Of a DNA stretch of 64,000 nt, positions 1 to 9,009 are shown one piece after another. Source of the DNA: Serpentinimonas maccroryi (GTDB lineage Bacteria > Pseudomonadota > Gammaproteobacteria > Burkholderiales > Burkholderiaceae_C); assembly GCF_000828915.1 (NCBI RefSeq), contig NZ_AP014569.1, positions 1,054,001-1,118,000 on the forward strand. The letters are read 5' to 3'. Below the pieces are notes generated by a model, which was not told the origin of the DNA, searched no databases, and saw only the letters and a list, made by a program, of their open reading frames with translations. The position numbers and the translations under genes were made by a program. How positions within the stretch are numbered: position 1 is the first letter of the stretch; every line of letters starts with the position of its first letter.

Positions 1-2034
1 GTGATCGGCGGCGGCCTGCTGGGCCTAGAAGCCGCCAACGGGCTGATGAAGCGCGGCATGGAGGTGACCGTGGTGCATGCGGCCCCGTGGTTGATGGAGC
101 GCCAGCTCGACCAGCGCGCCGCCGCATTGCTGCAGCGCTCGCTGCAGGCGCGCGGCCTGAAGTTTCTGCTCGGCGCCCAGACCGAGGCGCTGCTGCCCGG
201 TGCCGATGGGCGCGTGGCAGCCGTGCGCTTCAAGGCGGGCAGCGCCCCCGAGCCGGAAATCCCGGCCCAGCTGGTGGTCATGGCGGTGGGCATACGCCCC
301 AACACCGCTTTGGCTGAAAACATGCGGCTGCACGTGCAGCGCGGCATTGTGGTCTCGGACACGCTGCAAACCGTGACCGACCCGCGCATCTACGCCGTGG
401 GCGAGTGCGCCGCACACCGGGGCGTCGCCTACGGCCTAGTGGCCCCGCTGTTCGAGCAGGGCAAGGTGCTGGCCAACCACTTGGCTGAGCACGGCATCGC
501 CCGCTACAGCGGCAGCACGACCTCGACCAAGCTAAAGGTCACGGGGATCGATCTGTTCAGCGCCGGCAACTTCATGGGCGGCCCCGGTACCGAGGAAATC
601 TTGCTCAGCGACCCGACCGCCCCCAATGGCGGCGTGTACAAAAAGCTGGTGCTGCAAGACGACAAACTGATCGGCGCCTGCCTTTATGGCGACACGGCCG
701 ATGGCAGCTGGTATTTCAAGCTGCTGCGCGAGGGCCGCTCGATTGCCGACATCCGCGACCGGCTGGTGTTTGGCGAGAGCAACCTAGGCGATGCCGGCCA
801 CCAGGGGCACCAGAAGGCCGCCCAAATGGCCGACAGCGACGAGGTCTGCGGCTGCAACGGCGTCACCAAAGGGGCCATCTGCAAAGCCATCAAGAGCCGG
901 GGCTTGTTCACCCTCGAGGATGTGCGCAAACACACCAAGGCCAGCGCCAGTTGCGGTAGCTGCACCGGCTTGGTGGAGCAGATCCTGATGTTCAGCGCCG
1001 GCGGCGACTACTCGGCCGCGCCGCAGAAAAAAGCCCTGTGCGGCTGCACCGAGCACAGCCACCAGGAGGTGCGCGACGCCATCCGCGAGCGCAAGCTGCT
1101 GCGCATCGCCGACGTCTATCAGGCCCTCGATTGGCGCACCCCGAACGGTTGCGCCACGTGCCGGCCGGCCCTCAACTACTACCTCATCAGCACCTGGCCC
1201 AAAGAAGCCCGCGACGACCCGCAAAGCCGTTTCATCAACGAGCGCAGCCACGCCAATATCCAGAAAGACGGCACCTACAGCGTGGTGCCGCGCATGTGGG
1301 GCGGTGAGACCAGCGCCGCCGAACTGCGCCGCATCGCCGACGTGGTGGACAAGTACCAGATCCCCACCGTCAAGGTCACGGGCGGCCAGCGCATCGACCT
1401 GTTGGGTGTCAAAAAAGAAGATCTGGTGCAGGTCTGGAAAGAGATCGGCATGCCCAGCGGCCACGCCTACGCCAAGGCGCTGCGCACGGTCAAAACCTGC
1501 GTCGGTTCCGAGTGGTGCCGCATGGGCACGCAAGACAGCACCCAGATGGGCAAGGATCTGGAGCGTGCCTTTTTTGGCATGTACGCGCCGCACAAGGTCA
1601 AATTTGCCGTCAGCGGTTGCCCGCGCAACTGCGCCGAGGCCGGCATCAAGGACGTGGGCATCATCGGCGTGGAGAGCGGCTGGGAGATGTTCATCGCCGG
1701 CAACGGCGGCATCAAGACCGAGGTGGCGCACTTTTTTTGCAAGCTCAAAAGCGCCGCCGAAGTGATGGAATACACCGGCGCCTTCATGCAGCTCTACCGG
1801 CTCGAGGGCTGGTATCTGGAGCGCACGGTGCATTTTGTAAGCCGGGTGGGGCTGGACTACGTGAAACAGCGCATCCTCGACGACCCCGCTGGCCGCTTGG
1901 CGCTGTGGCAACAGCTGCAGGCGGCGCTCGCGGGCGAGCCCGACCCGTGGTGCGATTTTGAGCGGGCGCAAGTCGATGTGCGCCAGTTCCAGCCCCTAAA
2001 TCAGCCCTTAGATCCCGCCGCGCTGCCGGGCTGA
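1..2034 (+). CDS. nirB: Nitrite reductase [NAD(P)H] large subunit, 5' end cut by window
   Basis: Cytoplasmic assimilatory enzyme that reduces nitrite to ammonium with NAD(P)H through FAD, iron-sulfur clusters and siroheme. The visible 677 residues open inside the NAD-binding Rossmann motif (GGGLLG, residues 3-8), so I estimate about 140 N-terminal residues, including most of the FAD-binding part, lie left of the window. Two BFD-like [2Fe-2S] segments follow (CGC at about 283 with CGSC near 320, and CGC near 348 with CATC near 385). The siroheme/4Fe-4S ligands are complete: C500 and C506 (CVGSEWC), C540 and C544 (CPRNC). nirD starts 57 bases downstream and nasA comes next, so this is a nitrate assimilation operon. 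The GTG at base 1 is only the window edge, not a start codon. Confidence 0.95.
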   Translation: MIGGGLLGLEAANGLMKRGMEVTVVHAAPWLMERQLDQRAAALLQRSLQARGLKFLLGAQTEALLPGADGRVAAVRFKAGSAPEPEIPAQLVVMAVGIRPNTALAENMRLHVQRGIVVSDTLQTVTDPRIYAVGECAAHRGVAYGLVAPLFEQGKVLANHLAEHGIARYSGSTTSTKLKVTGIDLFSAGNFMGGPGTEEILLSDPTAPNGGVYKKLVLQDDKLIGACLYGDTADGSWYFKLLREGRSIADIRDRLVFGESNLGDAGHQGHQKAAQMADSDEVCGCNGVTKGAICKAIKSRGLFTLEDVRKHTKASASCGSCTGLVEQILMFSAGGDYSAAPQKKALCGCTEHSHQEVRDAIRERKLLRIADVYQALDWRTPNGCATCRPALNYYLISTWPKEARDDPQSRFINERSHANIQKDGTYSVVPRMWGGETSAAELRRIADVVDKYQIPTVKVTGGQRIDLLGVKKEDLVQVWKEIGMPSGHAYAKALRTVKTCVGSEWCRMGTQDSTQMGKDLERAFFGMYAPHKVKFAVSGCPRNCAEAGIKDVGIIGVESGWEMFIAGNGGIKTEVAHFFCKLKSAAEVMEYTGAFMQLYRLEGWYLERTVHFVSRVGLDYVKQRILDDPAGRLALWQQLQAALAGEPDPWCDFERAQVDVRQFQPLNQPLDPAALPG

Positions 2035-2091
2035 TGTGCAGCCACTACAGGGCTGCGGCCTGCATTGCCACACACTTTTCTAGGAGACACC

Positions 2092-2508
2092 ATGACCCGC
2101 TGGATTCCCGTCTGCAGCGTTGATGACATCCCGGCCCTGGGTTCGCGCCGCGTGGCACGCGCCCGCGGCCTCGACGTGGCCGTGTTTAAGGCCGCCGACC
2201 AGCACCTTTTTGCCCTGCTCGATCGCTGCCCGCACAAAGGCGGGCCCCTGAGCCAGGGCATCGTGTTTGGCCACAGTGTGGCCTGCCCGCTGCACAATTG
2301 GAGCATTGCCCTCGACAGCGGCGAGGCCGCCGCGCCCGACCAAGGTCAAACGCCGCGCTTCGCCCTCAAAGTCGAGCACGGGCAGGTGTTCCTAGACGCC
2401 CACGAGCTCGACACCCTGGCCACCGAGGCCACGCGGCCGCTGGCGGGCCCGGCCCGGCGCACCTGCCCCGGCGTGACCAGCGGCAGCTGCCCGGCGCCCG
2501 CCAAATAA
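2092..2508 (+). CDS. nirD: Nitrite reductase [NAD(P)H] small subunit, Rieske-type
   Basis: Small partner of NirB. The 138-residue protein is one Rieske-like domain with the pattern CPH about 20 residues before CPLH (CxH...CxxH), so all four [2Fe-2S] ligands look present. From memory, NirD of enteric bacteria keeps the fold but lost cluster ligands, so this copy resembles the ligand-retaining type. ATG 2092 was chosen because an aggag-type ribosome site (taggagacacc) sits directly before it; a TTG at 2065 in the same frame has none. The C-terminal 30 residues are Pro/Ala/Thr rich. The next gene, nasA, begins 11 bases after the stop, supporting co-transcription. Confidence 0.93.
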   Translation: MTRWIPVCSVDDIPALGSRRVARARGLDVAVFKAADQHLFALLDRCPHKGGPLSQGIVFGHSVACPLHNWSIALDSGEAAAPDQGQTPRFALKVEHGQVFLDAHELDTLATEATRPLAGPARRTCPGVTSGSCPAPAK

Positions 2509-2519
2509 GGCACACACCC

Positions 2520-5462
2520 ATGGCCACTACCACCCGTTCCACCTGCCCCTACTGCGGCGTGGGCTGTGGCGTGCTGATCGAGCACCAGGGCGGCCACATC
2601 ACCGGCGTGCGCGGCGACCCCGAGCATCCGGCCAATTTCGGCCGTTTGTGCAGCAAAGGCTCGACCCTGCACCTGAGCGCTCGCCCCGAGCTGGCGCAAG
2701 CCACCCGGCTGCTGCATCCGCAGTGGCGCAGCGCACGCGGCCAGCCGCCTCAGGCCATGGCTTGGGAGCCGGCGCTCGATCTGGCGGCCAGCCGCATCGC
2801 CAGCACCGTGCGCCAGCACGGCCCCGACGCCGTGGGCGTCTATGTGAGCGGCCAATTGCTGACCGAGGACTACTACGTCTTCAACAAGCTCGTCAAAGGC
2901 GTGCTGGGCAGCAACCAGATCGACTCCAACTCGCGCCTGTGCATGAGCAGCGCCGTGGTCGGCTACAAACGCACCCTGGGGGCCGACGCGCCGCCGCCCT
3001 GCTACGAGGACTTGGAGCTGGCACAAACGCTGTTCATCGTCGGCAGCAACACCGCCTGGGCGCACCCGGTGCTGTTTCGCCGCATCGAAGACGCGCGCGC
3101 GGCACGGCCGGATCTGCGCCTGATCGTCGCCGACCCGCGCCGCACCGACACCGCCGCCTGCGCCGACCTGCATCTGGCGCTGCAACCCGGCACCGACGTG
3201 GCGCTGCTGCACGGCCTGCTGCACATCATGCTGCAAGAGGGCTGGGTGGATCGGGCCTACATCGCTGCCCACACCAGCGGTTTTGAAGCCTTGGAAGCGA
3301 TCGTGCGTGCGCACACCCCCGCCCACACGGCGCGCCTGTGTGGCTTGCAGCAGGCCGACCTGCTCACCGCCGCGCGCTGGCTTGCCGGCCTCGACGCCCC
3401 TGCCCCGGCTGGCACCCCGGCCGCCGCCGCCTCGGCTGCCACCGCCCCGGTCTTTAGCGGCCGCGATGGCCGCCGCCGCCGCCCCACCCTGAGCCTGTAC
3501 TGCCAGGGCCTGAACCAGAGCAGCAACGGCAGCGCCAACAACGCCGCCCTGATCCACCTGCATCTGGCCACCGGGCAGATCGGCCAAGCCGGTGCCGGCC
3601 CCTTTAGCCTGACCGGCCAGCCCAACGCCATGGGCGGGCGCGAAGTGGGCGCCATGGCCAACCTGCTCAGCGCCCACCGCGATCTGGCCAACCCCGCGCA
3701 CCGGGCCGAAGTGGCGCAGCTCTGGGGCCTGCCCAGCGTGCCCGAGCAAGCCGGGCGCAGCGCCGTCGAGATGTTCCAGGCCGCCGCCGAGGGTGCGGTC
3801 AAGGTGCTGTGGATCGTCTGCACCAACCCGGCCCAAAGCCTGCCCGACCAGAGCATGGTGCGCGGGGCGCTGGAGCGGGCCGAGTTCGTGATCGTGCAGG
3901 AGGCCTTTGCCCACACCGCCACCACCGCCTACGCCGACCTGCTGCTGCCTGCCGCCACCTGGGGCGAAAAAGAAGGCACGGTGACCAACAGCGAGCGCTG
4001 CATCAGCCGCGTGCGCCGCGCCGTGCCCGCGCCGCTGCACCCCGACCATGCGCAAGACGGCCCGCGGCCCGATTGGGTGATCGCGCGCGACCTGGCGCAG
4101 CGCCTCGAAGCCCTGCTGCACCCGCAGCCCGGGGCGCAGCGGCGCATCCACTTCGACTACCCCACGCCCGAAGCGGTGTGGAACGAACACCGTCAGAGCA
4201 CCTGCGGCCGCGACCTGGACATCAGCGGCCTGAGCTACGCCCTGCTCGAGCGCGCCGGCCCGCAGCAGTGGCCGCTGCCCAAGGGGCAAAGCCGCGGACT
4301 CAAGCGCCTGTATGCCGACGGCCGCTTCCCGACCGCCGACGGCAAGGCGCGCTTTGCGGCTCTCGCCTACCGCCCACCCCACGAAACCTGCGACGCCGCC
4401 TACCCGCTGGCCCTGAACACCGGCCGGTTGCGCGACCAGTGGCACGGCATGAGCCGCACCGGCCTGCTGGGGCGCTTGTTTGGCCACGCCCCGGAACCGG
4501 TGCTGCAGATGCACCCGCAAGACATGGCGCGCAGCAACCTGGCCGACGGTGCGCTGGTGAGCGTGCAGAGCGCACGCGGGCGCATCGTGCTGCCGCTGCA
4601 GGCCTGCGCAGAACTGGGGCCGGGGCAGGTTTTTTTGCCCATGCACTGGGGTTCAGACTGCCTGGGCGGTCGAACGCTGGCCGGCCAGCCGCTGCTGGGC
4701 GTCAATGCCCTGAGCAGCCCAGCCTACTGCCCGGCCTCCAAACAACCGGAGCTCAAGCACGCCGCGGTGCGCGTGGAGCCCGTCGAACTGCCCTGGACCC
4801 TGCTGGCGTTGGCCTGGCTGCCGGAATACGAGGCCGCCCAAACCCGGGCCTGGCTGTCGGAACAACTGCGCCAGTTCGACTTCGCCACCTGCGTGCCTTT
4901 TGGCCGCCACGAGGAGCAGGGGCGCACGGGCGTGCTGTTGCGCGCCGCCAGCCTGCAAGCCCCTGCCGCCGCGCTGCTCGACGCCGTGGCCGCGCGCCTG
5001 GGGCTGAACACCCCCGACACCCTGTGCTACCGCGACCCCCAGCGCGCCCAGGTGCGGGCGCTGCGCCTGCTGCGCCCCAGCCCCGACTCCGAGCCCCGGC
5101 TCGAGGCCCTGCTGCTGGCTGGCGACGTGCGCTCGGCCGCCTGGCTCAAAACGCTGCTGCTGGATGAAAGCCCCGTGCTGTCCAGCGGACAGCAGCTGCT
5201 GCGGCCCAGCGCGGCCGCGCCCTTGGCCTCGGCTGCAATGCCGACCAGCCGCAACCGCCAGGTCTGCGCCTGCCTCAATGTGAGCGAGCAGGCCATCACC
5301 CTGCACCTGGCAAGCAGCCCGGGCAGCGCCAGCCAGCGGCTAGCACACCTGCAAAGCACACTCCAATGCGGCACCCAATGCGGCTCTTGCATACCCCAGC
5401 TCAAGCGGCTGCTGCAGGCCGTGGCCGCGCCCGCCATGGGGTCTGAAACGCAAATCGCTTAA
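2520..5462 (+). CDS. nasA: Assimilatory nitrate reductase catalytic subunit (molybdopterin)
   Basis: Reduces nitrate to nitrite in the cytoplasm, feeding NirBD. The 980 residues show an N-terminal 4Fe-4S site (C9, C12, C16, C44), a Mo-bis-MGD domain in which C141 (SRLCMSS) is the likely Mo ligand, the dinucleotide-binding domain (about 620-760), and a C-terminal BFD-like [2Fe-2S] domain with C916, C918, C954 and C957. The extra C-terminal cluster is known from NasA-type enzymes and probably accepts electrons from a separate reductase, which is not in view. An Ala/Pro-rich stretch near residues 295-325 looks like a lineage-specific linker. The reading frame runs further upstream, but ATG 2520 fits the family start. 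Confidence 0.94.
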   Translation: MATTTRSTCPYCGVGCGVLIEHQGGHITGVRGDPEHPANFGRLCSKGSTLHLSARPELAQATRLLHPQWRSARGQPPQAMAWEPALDLAASRIASTVRQHGPDAVGVYVSGQLLTEDYYVFNKLVKGVLGSNQIDSNSRLCMSSAVVGYKRTLGADAPPPCYEDLELAQTLFIVGSNTAWAHPVLFRRIEDARAARPDLRLIVADPRRTDTAACADLHLALQPGTDVALLHGLLHIMLQEGWVDRAYIAAHTSGFEALEAIVRAHTPAHTARLCGLQQADLLTAARWLAGLDAPAPAGTPAAAASAATAPVFSGRDGRRRRPTLSLYCQGLNQSSNGSANNAALIHLHLATGQIGQAGAGPFSLTGQPNAMGGREVGAMANLLSAHRDLANPAHRAEVAQLWGLPSVPEQAGRSAVEMFQAAAEGAVKVLWIVCTNPAQSLPDQSMVRGALERAEFVIVQEAFAHTATTAYADLLLPAATWGEKEGTVTNSERCISRVRRAVPAPLHPDHAQDGPRPDWVIARDLAQRLEALLHPQPGAQRRIHFDYPTPEAVWNEHRQSTCGRDLDISGLSYALLERAGPQQWPLPKGQSRGLKRLYADGRFPTADGKARFAALAYRPPHETCDAAYPLALNTGRLRDQWHGMSRTGLLGRLFGHAPEPVLQMHPQDMARSNLADGALVSVQSARGRIVLPLQACAELGPGQVFLPMHWGSDCLGGRTLAGQPLLGVNALSSPAYCPASKQPELKHAAVRVEPVELPWTLLALAWLPEYEAAQTRAWLSEQLRQFDFATCVPFGRHEEQGRTGVLLRAASLQAPAAALLDAVAARLGLNTPDTLCYRDPQRAQVRALRLLRPSPDSEPRLEALLLAGDVRSAAWLKTLLLDESPVLSSGQQLLRPSAAAPLASAAMPTSRNRQVCACLNVSEQAITLHLASSPGSASQRLAHLQSTLQCGTQCGSCIPQLKRLLQAVAAPAMGSETQIA

Positions 5463-5491
5463 TAACGATAAGTGATTATCACAATGGCACA

Positions 5492-6469
5492 ATGACGGCA
5501 ATGAGCATCAAAGACCATCTGAAAAAAATCGGGCGCGGCAAGGACGGCGCGCGCGCACTCGAACGCGCGCAGGCCGCCGACCTGTTCGGGCAGGTGCTCG
5601 ACGGCGCCGTGAGCGATCTCGAGATCGGCGCCTTCTGCCTGGCCATGCGCTTCAAGGGCGAGACCGCCGATGAAATGGCGGGTTTTCTCGACGCGCTGCA
5701 TGGGCGCCTGCAACGCTGGCCCGCCCCCGCCCACAGCCCCTTGCCCACCGTGGTGCTGCCCAGCTACAACGGCGCGCGCAAGCTGCCGGTGCTCACCCCC
5801 TTGCTGGCGGGTTTGCTGGCGCGCGAGGGGCTGGCGGTGCTGTGGCACGGCTGCGCCACCGAAGACGCCCGCGCCCACCCCGAGGCGCTGCTGCCGGCGC
5901 TCGAAGCGGCGGGCTTGCTCAGCCCCGATCTGCAGCCCGGCCGGGTCTGCTGGGTGCCCACGCAGCGCCTGCACCGGGGTCTGCAGCGCCTGCTCGACGT
6001 GCGCCGCACCGTGGGCTTGCGCAACAGCGCGCACAGCCTGGTCAAGCTCATGAACCCGGTGGCCGGGCCGGCCTTGCTGCTGAGCAGCTACACCCACAGC
6101 GAATACCTGCACAGCATGAGCGCCACGCTGGCGCTGACCGGCACCCACGCCCTGCTGTTGCGCGGCACCGAGGGCGAGCCGGTGGCCGACGCACGGCGTT
6201 GCCCGGCGATGGACGCCTTCGTTGCCGGGCAAAGCTGGCGCATCCAAGAGGCCCAAGGCGGCCCCCTGGTGCCGGTGCCCGGCTTGCCCGCGCCCGACGC
6301 CGAAGCCACCCGGCGCTGGACCGAGGCCGCGCTGGCTGGCGCGCACGCCATCCCCGACCCGATCCGGCAGCAGGTGCGCCGCACCCTGGAGCTGGCGCAC
6401 CTGATCGCCGCCGGCCCGCCCTACGCCCTGCCCGTCCTGCCCACCCCGCAGCCCACCCCCACCGAGTAG
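5492..6469 (+). CDS. ybiB: YbiB/TrpD2-type DNA-binding protein
   Basis: 325 residues related to anthranilate phosphoribosyltransferase (TrpD fold) but of the YbiB branch. That branch has been characterised in E. coli as a nucleic-acid-binding, SOS-linked protein rather than a tryptophan enzyme. The N-terminal helical part (about 1-70, with KDGARALERAQAADLFGQ) and the alpha/beta domain are complete. It lies 29 bases after nasA and ends 3 bases before cobA, so it travels with nitrate assimilation genes; in Comamonadaceae this order recurs. A role in nitrate assimilation is not established. ATG 5492 is used; ATG 5501 in the same frame is possible. Confidence 0.85.
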   Translation: MTAMSIKDHLKKIGRGKDGARALERAQAADLFGQVLDGAVSDLEIGAFCLAMRFKGETADEMAGFLDALHGRLQRWPAPAHSPLPTVVLPSYNGARKLPVLTPLLAGLLAREGLAVLWHGCATEDARAHPEALLPALEAAGLLSPDLQPGRVCWVPTQRLHRGLQRLLDVRRTVGLRNSAHSLVKLMNPVAGPALLLSSYTHSEYLHSMSATLALTGTHALLLRGTEGEPVADARRCPAMDAFVAGQSWRIQEAQGGPLVPVPGLPAPDAEATRRWTEAALAGAHAIPDPIRQQVRRTLELAHLIAAGPPYALPVLPTPQPTPTE

Positions 6470-6472
6470 CCC

Positions 6473-7327
6473 ATGAACGCCTTGCCCCCTGCACCACCAC
6501 CCCTGAGCCTAGCCCTAGGCCGCTGCACCTTGGTCGGGGCCGGGCCCGGCGACCCCGAGCTGCTCACCCTCAAGGCCGCGCGGGCCATTGCGCGCGCCAC
6601 GCTGCTGCTGGTCGATGACCTGGTGAGCGACGAAATCGTGGCCTTGGCCGCGCCCGGCGCGCGCGTGATCCACGTCGGCAAACGTGGGGGCTGCCGCTCC
6701 ACCGCGCAGTCGTTCATCGAAAAACTGATGATCCAAGCGGTGCGCGAGGGCGAGCAGGTGGTGCGCCTCAAGGGCGGCGACCCGTTCATTTTTGGCCGTG
6801 GCGGCGAAGAGCTGGAGCACCTGCGCGCCGCCGGCATCGAGGTCGAAGTGATCAACGGCATCACCGCGGGCCTGGCGGCGGCGACGGCGCTCGGGGTGCC
6901 GCTGACGCATCGCGACCGCGCCCACGGGGTGGTGTTCGTCACCGGGCACGCCAAACCGGGGGGCAACAGCCCCGACTGGCGCGCGCTGGCGCAGACCTGC
7001 CACGCCGCGCGCCTGACGCTGGTAATCTATATGGGCGTGCAGATGGCGGCGCAAATCCAAGCCGAGCTGCTGGCCGGCTTGCCGGCCTGCACCCCGGTGG
7101 CGCTGGTGCAGCACGCCACCCTGGCGCAGCAGCGCCATGCGCTGTGCGAATTGCAGCACCTGCACAGCACGCTCGAGCGCGAGGGCTTGGGCAGCCCGGC
7201 GGTGATCGTGGTCGGTGAGGTGTTGCAGGGTCTGCTGGCTTTGGCGGAAGCGGCACCGCATAGCGCGGCGGAAGTGGCAGCTGATCTGGCGGCCGATGCG
7301 CCGGCTAGGCTGAGCCGGGCGGCCTGA
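6473..7327 (+). CDS. cobA: Uroporphyrinogen-III C-methyltransferase (SUMT)
   Basis: Transfers two methyl groups from SAM to uroporphyrinogen III, giving precorrin-2 for siroheme, the cofactor of NirB. The 284-residue protein has the SUMT signatures VGAGPGDPELLT (about 20-31), GKRGG (about 68) and the GGDPFIFGRGGEE loop (about 101-113). It has only the methyltransferase domain, so the CysG-type dehydrogenase/ferrochelatase must be encoded elsewhere. ATG lies 4 bases after the ybiB stop. The C-terminal 25 residues are Ala-rich and dispensable-looking. It is the last gene of the nitrate cluster; the next gene is convergent. Confidence 0.93.
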   Translation: MNALPPAPPPLSLALGRCTLVGAGPGDPELLTLKAARAIARATLLLVDDLVSDEIVALAAPGARVIHVGKRGGCRSTAQSFIEKLMIQAVREGEQVVRLKGGDPFIFGRGGEELEHLRAAGIEVEVINGITAGLAAATALGVPLTHRDRAHGVVFVTGHAKPGGNSPDWRALAQTCHAARLTLVIYMGVQMAAQIQAELLAGLPACTPVALVQHATLAQQRHALCELQHLHSTLEREGLGSPAVIVVGEVLQGLLALAEAAPHSAAEVAADLAADAPARLSRAA

Positions 7328-7434
7328 ACCGACCGGGCAGCCTGAATCGACCTAGCGGCAAGGTCTGGCAAAGCGCTCCCCCACCCGTCGCGGCGCCATA
7401 CAGGTGCCCCAGCAAGGCGCAAAGCACAGCCCTA

Positions 7435-7458
7435 GCCCAAGCCCAAGCCCAAGCCCAA
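7435..7458. repeat. Four tandem GCCCAA hexamers
   Basis: Exact hexamer GCCCAA four times in the 165-bp convergent gap between cobA and ispH. The same gap starts with a near-duplicate 13-mer (GCCTGAAYCGACC at 7322 and 7340). No gene or convincing terminator is visible in the rest of the gap. Confidence 0.8.
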
Positions 7459-7492
7459 TCTTACGGGCATGAGCGACAGCATCACAGCCCCC

Positions 7493-8452
7493 TCAATCCC
7501 CCTTGAGCCCCTTGGGCAACGGAAACTTGAGGGTCTCGCGCGCACCGTCGAGGCTGCGCACCGACACCGCCCCCAGCGCCTTGAGGCGCTGCAGCACGCC
7601 TTGCACCAGCCGCTCCGGCGCCGAGGCCCCGGCCGTTACGCCCACGCGCGCCGCGTTGGCAAACCAGTGGTCGCGCAGTTCGGATTCGTCTTCCACCATA
7701 TAAGCCGGCACACCCAGGCGCTGCGCCAGCTCGCGCAGCCGGTTGGTGTTGGAGCTGCTCGGGCTGCCCACCACCACCACCGCATCGACCAAGGGGCTGA
7801 GCAACTTGACCGCGTCTTGGCGGTTTTGCGTGGCGTAGCAGATGTCTTGCTGCTTGGGCTCGCGCAGCGTCGGAAAGCGCGCGCGCACGGCGGCGGCGAT
7901 TTCGGCCGCGTCATCGACGCTGAGCGTGGTCTGCGTCACCAGCGCCAGCCGTTCGCTCTGGCGTGGCTGCACCCGCGCCACGTCGGCCAGGTCTTCGACC
8001 AGGTGGATGCCGGCGTCGAGCTGGCCCATGGTGCCTTCGACCTCTGGGTGCCCCTTGTGGCCGATCATGATGAACTCGTAGCCCTCTTGGTGCAGCTTGG
8101 CCACTTCCACGTGCACCTTGCTCACCAGCGGGCAGGTGGCGTCGAAGATGCGAAAGCCGCGCTGTTCGGCCTCCTGCTGCACCGCCCGGCTGACCCCGTG
8201 GGCGCTGAACACCAGCGTGGCCCCGGCGGGCACCTCGGCCAGGTCTTCAATGAAAATGGCGCCGCGCGCCTTGAGATCGTTGACCACGTGGGTGTTGTGC
8301 ACGATCTCGTGGCGCACGTAGATCGGACGGCCATACTTGGCTAAGGCGCGCTCGACGATTTCGATGGCGCGATCGACCCCGGCGCAAAAGCCGCGCGGGT
8401 CGGCCAGCAGCACCTCGTGCACAGGCGTGGGCGTGGGCGTGGGCGTCAGCAT
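7493..8452 (-). CDS. ispH: 4-hydroxy-3-methylbut-2-enyl diphosphate reductase
   Basis: Last step of the MEP isoprenoid pathway: reductive dehydroxylation of HMBPP to IPP and DMAPP on a 4Fe-4S cluster. The cluster cysteines are C23 (RGFCAGV), C107 (ATCPLV) and C205 (DICYAT), and the His-rich substrate pocket (HNTHVV, SAHG) is intact. The 319 residues match family length. ATG 8452 shares its A with the stop of fkpB (TGATG), so translation is probably coupled; a GTG one codon upstream is the alternative. The first ten residues are an odd Thr-Pro repeat made by a short GTGGGC microsatellite, which adds a non-conserved N-terminus. Confidence 0.95.
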   Translation of the reverse strand: MLTPTPTPTPVHEVLLADPRGFCAGVDRAIEIVERALAKYGRPIYVRHEIVHNTHVVNDLKARGAIFIEDLAEVPAGATLVFSAHGVSRAVQQEAEQRGFRIFDATCPLVSKVHVEVAKLHQEGYEFIMIGHKGHPEVEGTMGQLDAGIHLVEDLADVARVQPRQSERLALVTQTTLSVDDAAEIAAAVRARFPTLREPKQQDICYATQNRQDAVKLLSPLVDAVVVVGSPSSSNTNRLRELAQRLGVPAYMVEDESELRDHWFANAARVGVTAGASAPERLVQGVLQRLKALGAVSVRSLDGARETLKFPLPKGLKGD

Positions 8453-8898
8453 CACAGCACCCCAATCAGCTGCACTTCAAAACGCACCGGCTGGCCAGCC
8501 AGCGGGTGGTTGAAGTCGATCTGCAGCGCGCCGTCCTCGCGCACTTGGCACACGGTGCCGGCGTAGTGGCCCAAGCCGTCGGGGGTGGGGAACTGCAGCA
8601 CATCGCCCACGGCGCTGCCTTGCAACGGCTGGCCCAAGCGCTCCAGCAGGGTGCGCGCCACCCATTGCACCATCTGCGGCTGGCGCTCGCCAAAAGCGGC
8701 CCCGGCTGGCAGCTCGATCACCGCGTGCGCGCCTTCGTGCAAGCCCAGCAGGCGCTCTTCGAGTGCCGGCGACAGCGCGCCGCTGCCCAAGCTCAGGGTA
8801 GCGGGCTGGGCGCTGAAGGTGTCGATCAGGCTGCGTCCGTCCGGCCCCGAGAGGCGGTAATGCAGGGTAAGGAAGGAGTCGGGGCCGACTGGGTTCAT
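8452..8898 (-). CDS. fkpB: FKBP-type peptidyl-prolyl isomerase, SlpA/FkpB type
   Basis: 148-residue cytoplasmic prolyl isomerase/chaperone of the SlpA class: an FKBP core (LTLHYRLSGPDGR at about 8-20) with an insert-in-flap domain containing the conserved FNHPLAG sequence near residue 130. Pairing of fkpB with ispH is a widely conserved arrangement, and the two genes overlap here. ATG 8898 was chosen because the conserved fold begins at once; the open frame extends further without similarity. Its start is 111 bases from the radC start, and the two are divergent. Confidence 0.9.
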   Translation of the reverse strand: MNPVGPDSFLTLHYRLSGPDGRSLIDTFSAQPATLSLGSGALSPALEERLLGLHEGAHAVIELPAGAAFGERQPQMVQWVARTLLERLGQPLQGSAVGDVLQFPTPDGLGHYAGTVCQVREDGALQIDFNHPLAGQPVRFEVQLIGVL

Positions 8899-9009
8899 GG
8901 CGGGGTTGCGCTGCGGCAACAATAGGGGCTGCAAAATGGGGGCTGCAAAATAGGGCTGAATCAGCGCATTGTAAAAAACTTGGGAGATGCCGCCTTGAAC
9001 CCCCCTTCG

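Noticed and set aside
2346-4646. Very long open frame (766 codons) on the minus strand across nasA
   Set aside because: Antisense to a clearly conserved gene; translation is Arg/Gly/His/Val-rich low complexity with no motif. High GC removes stop codons in the opposite frame.
7435-7458. GCCCAA repeat as an intrinsic terminator or regulatory element
   Set aside because: No inverted symmetry and no T-run; simple-sequence repeat only.
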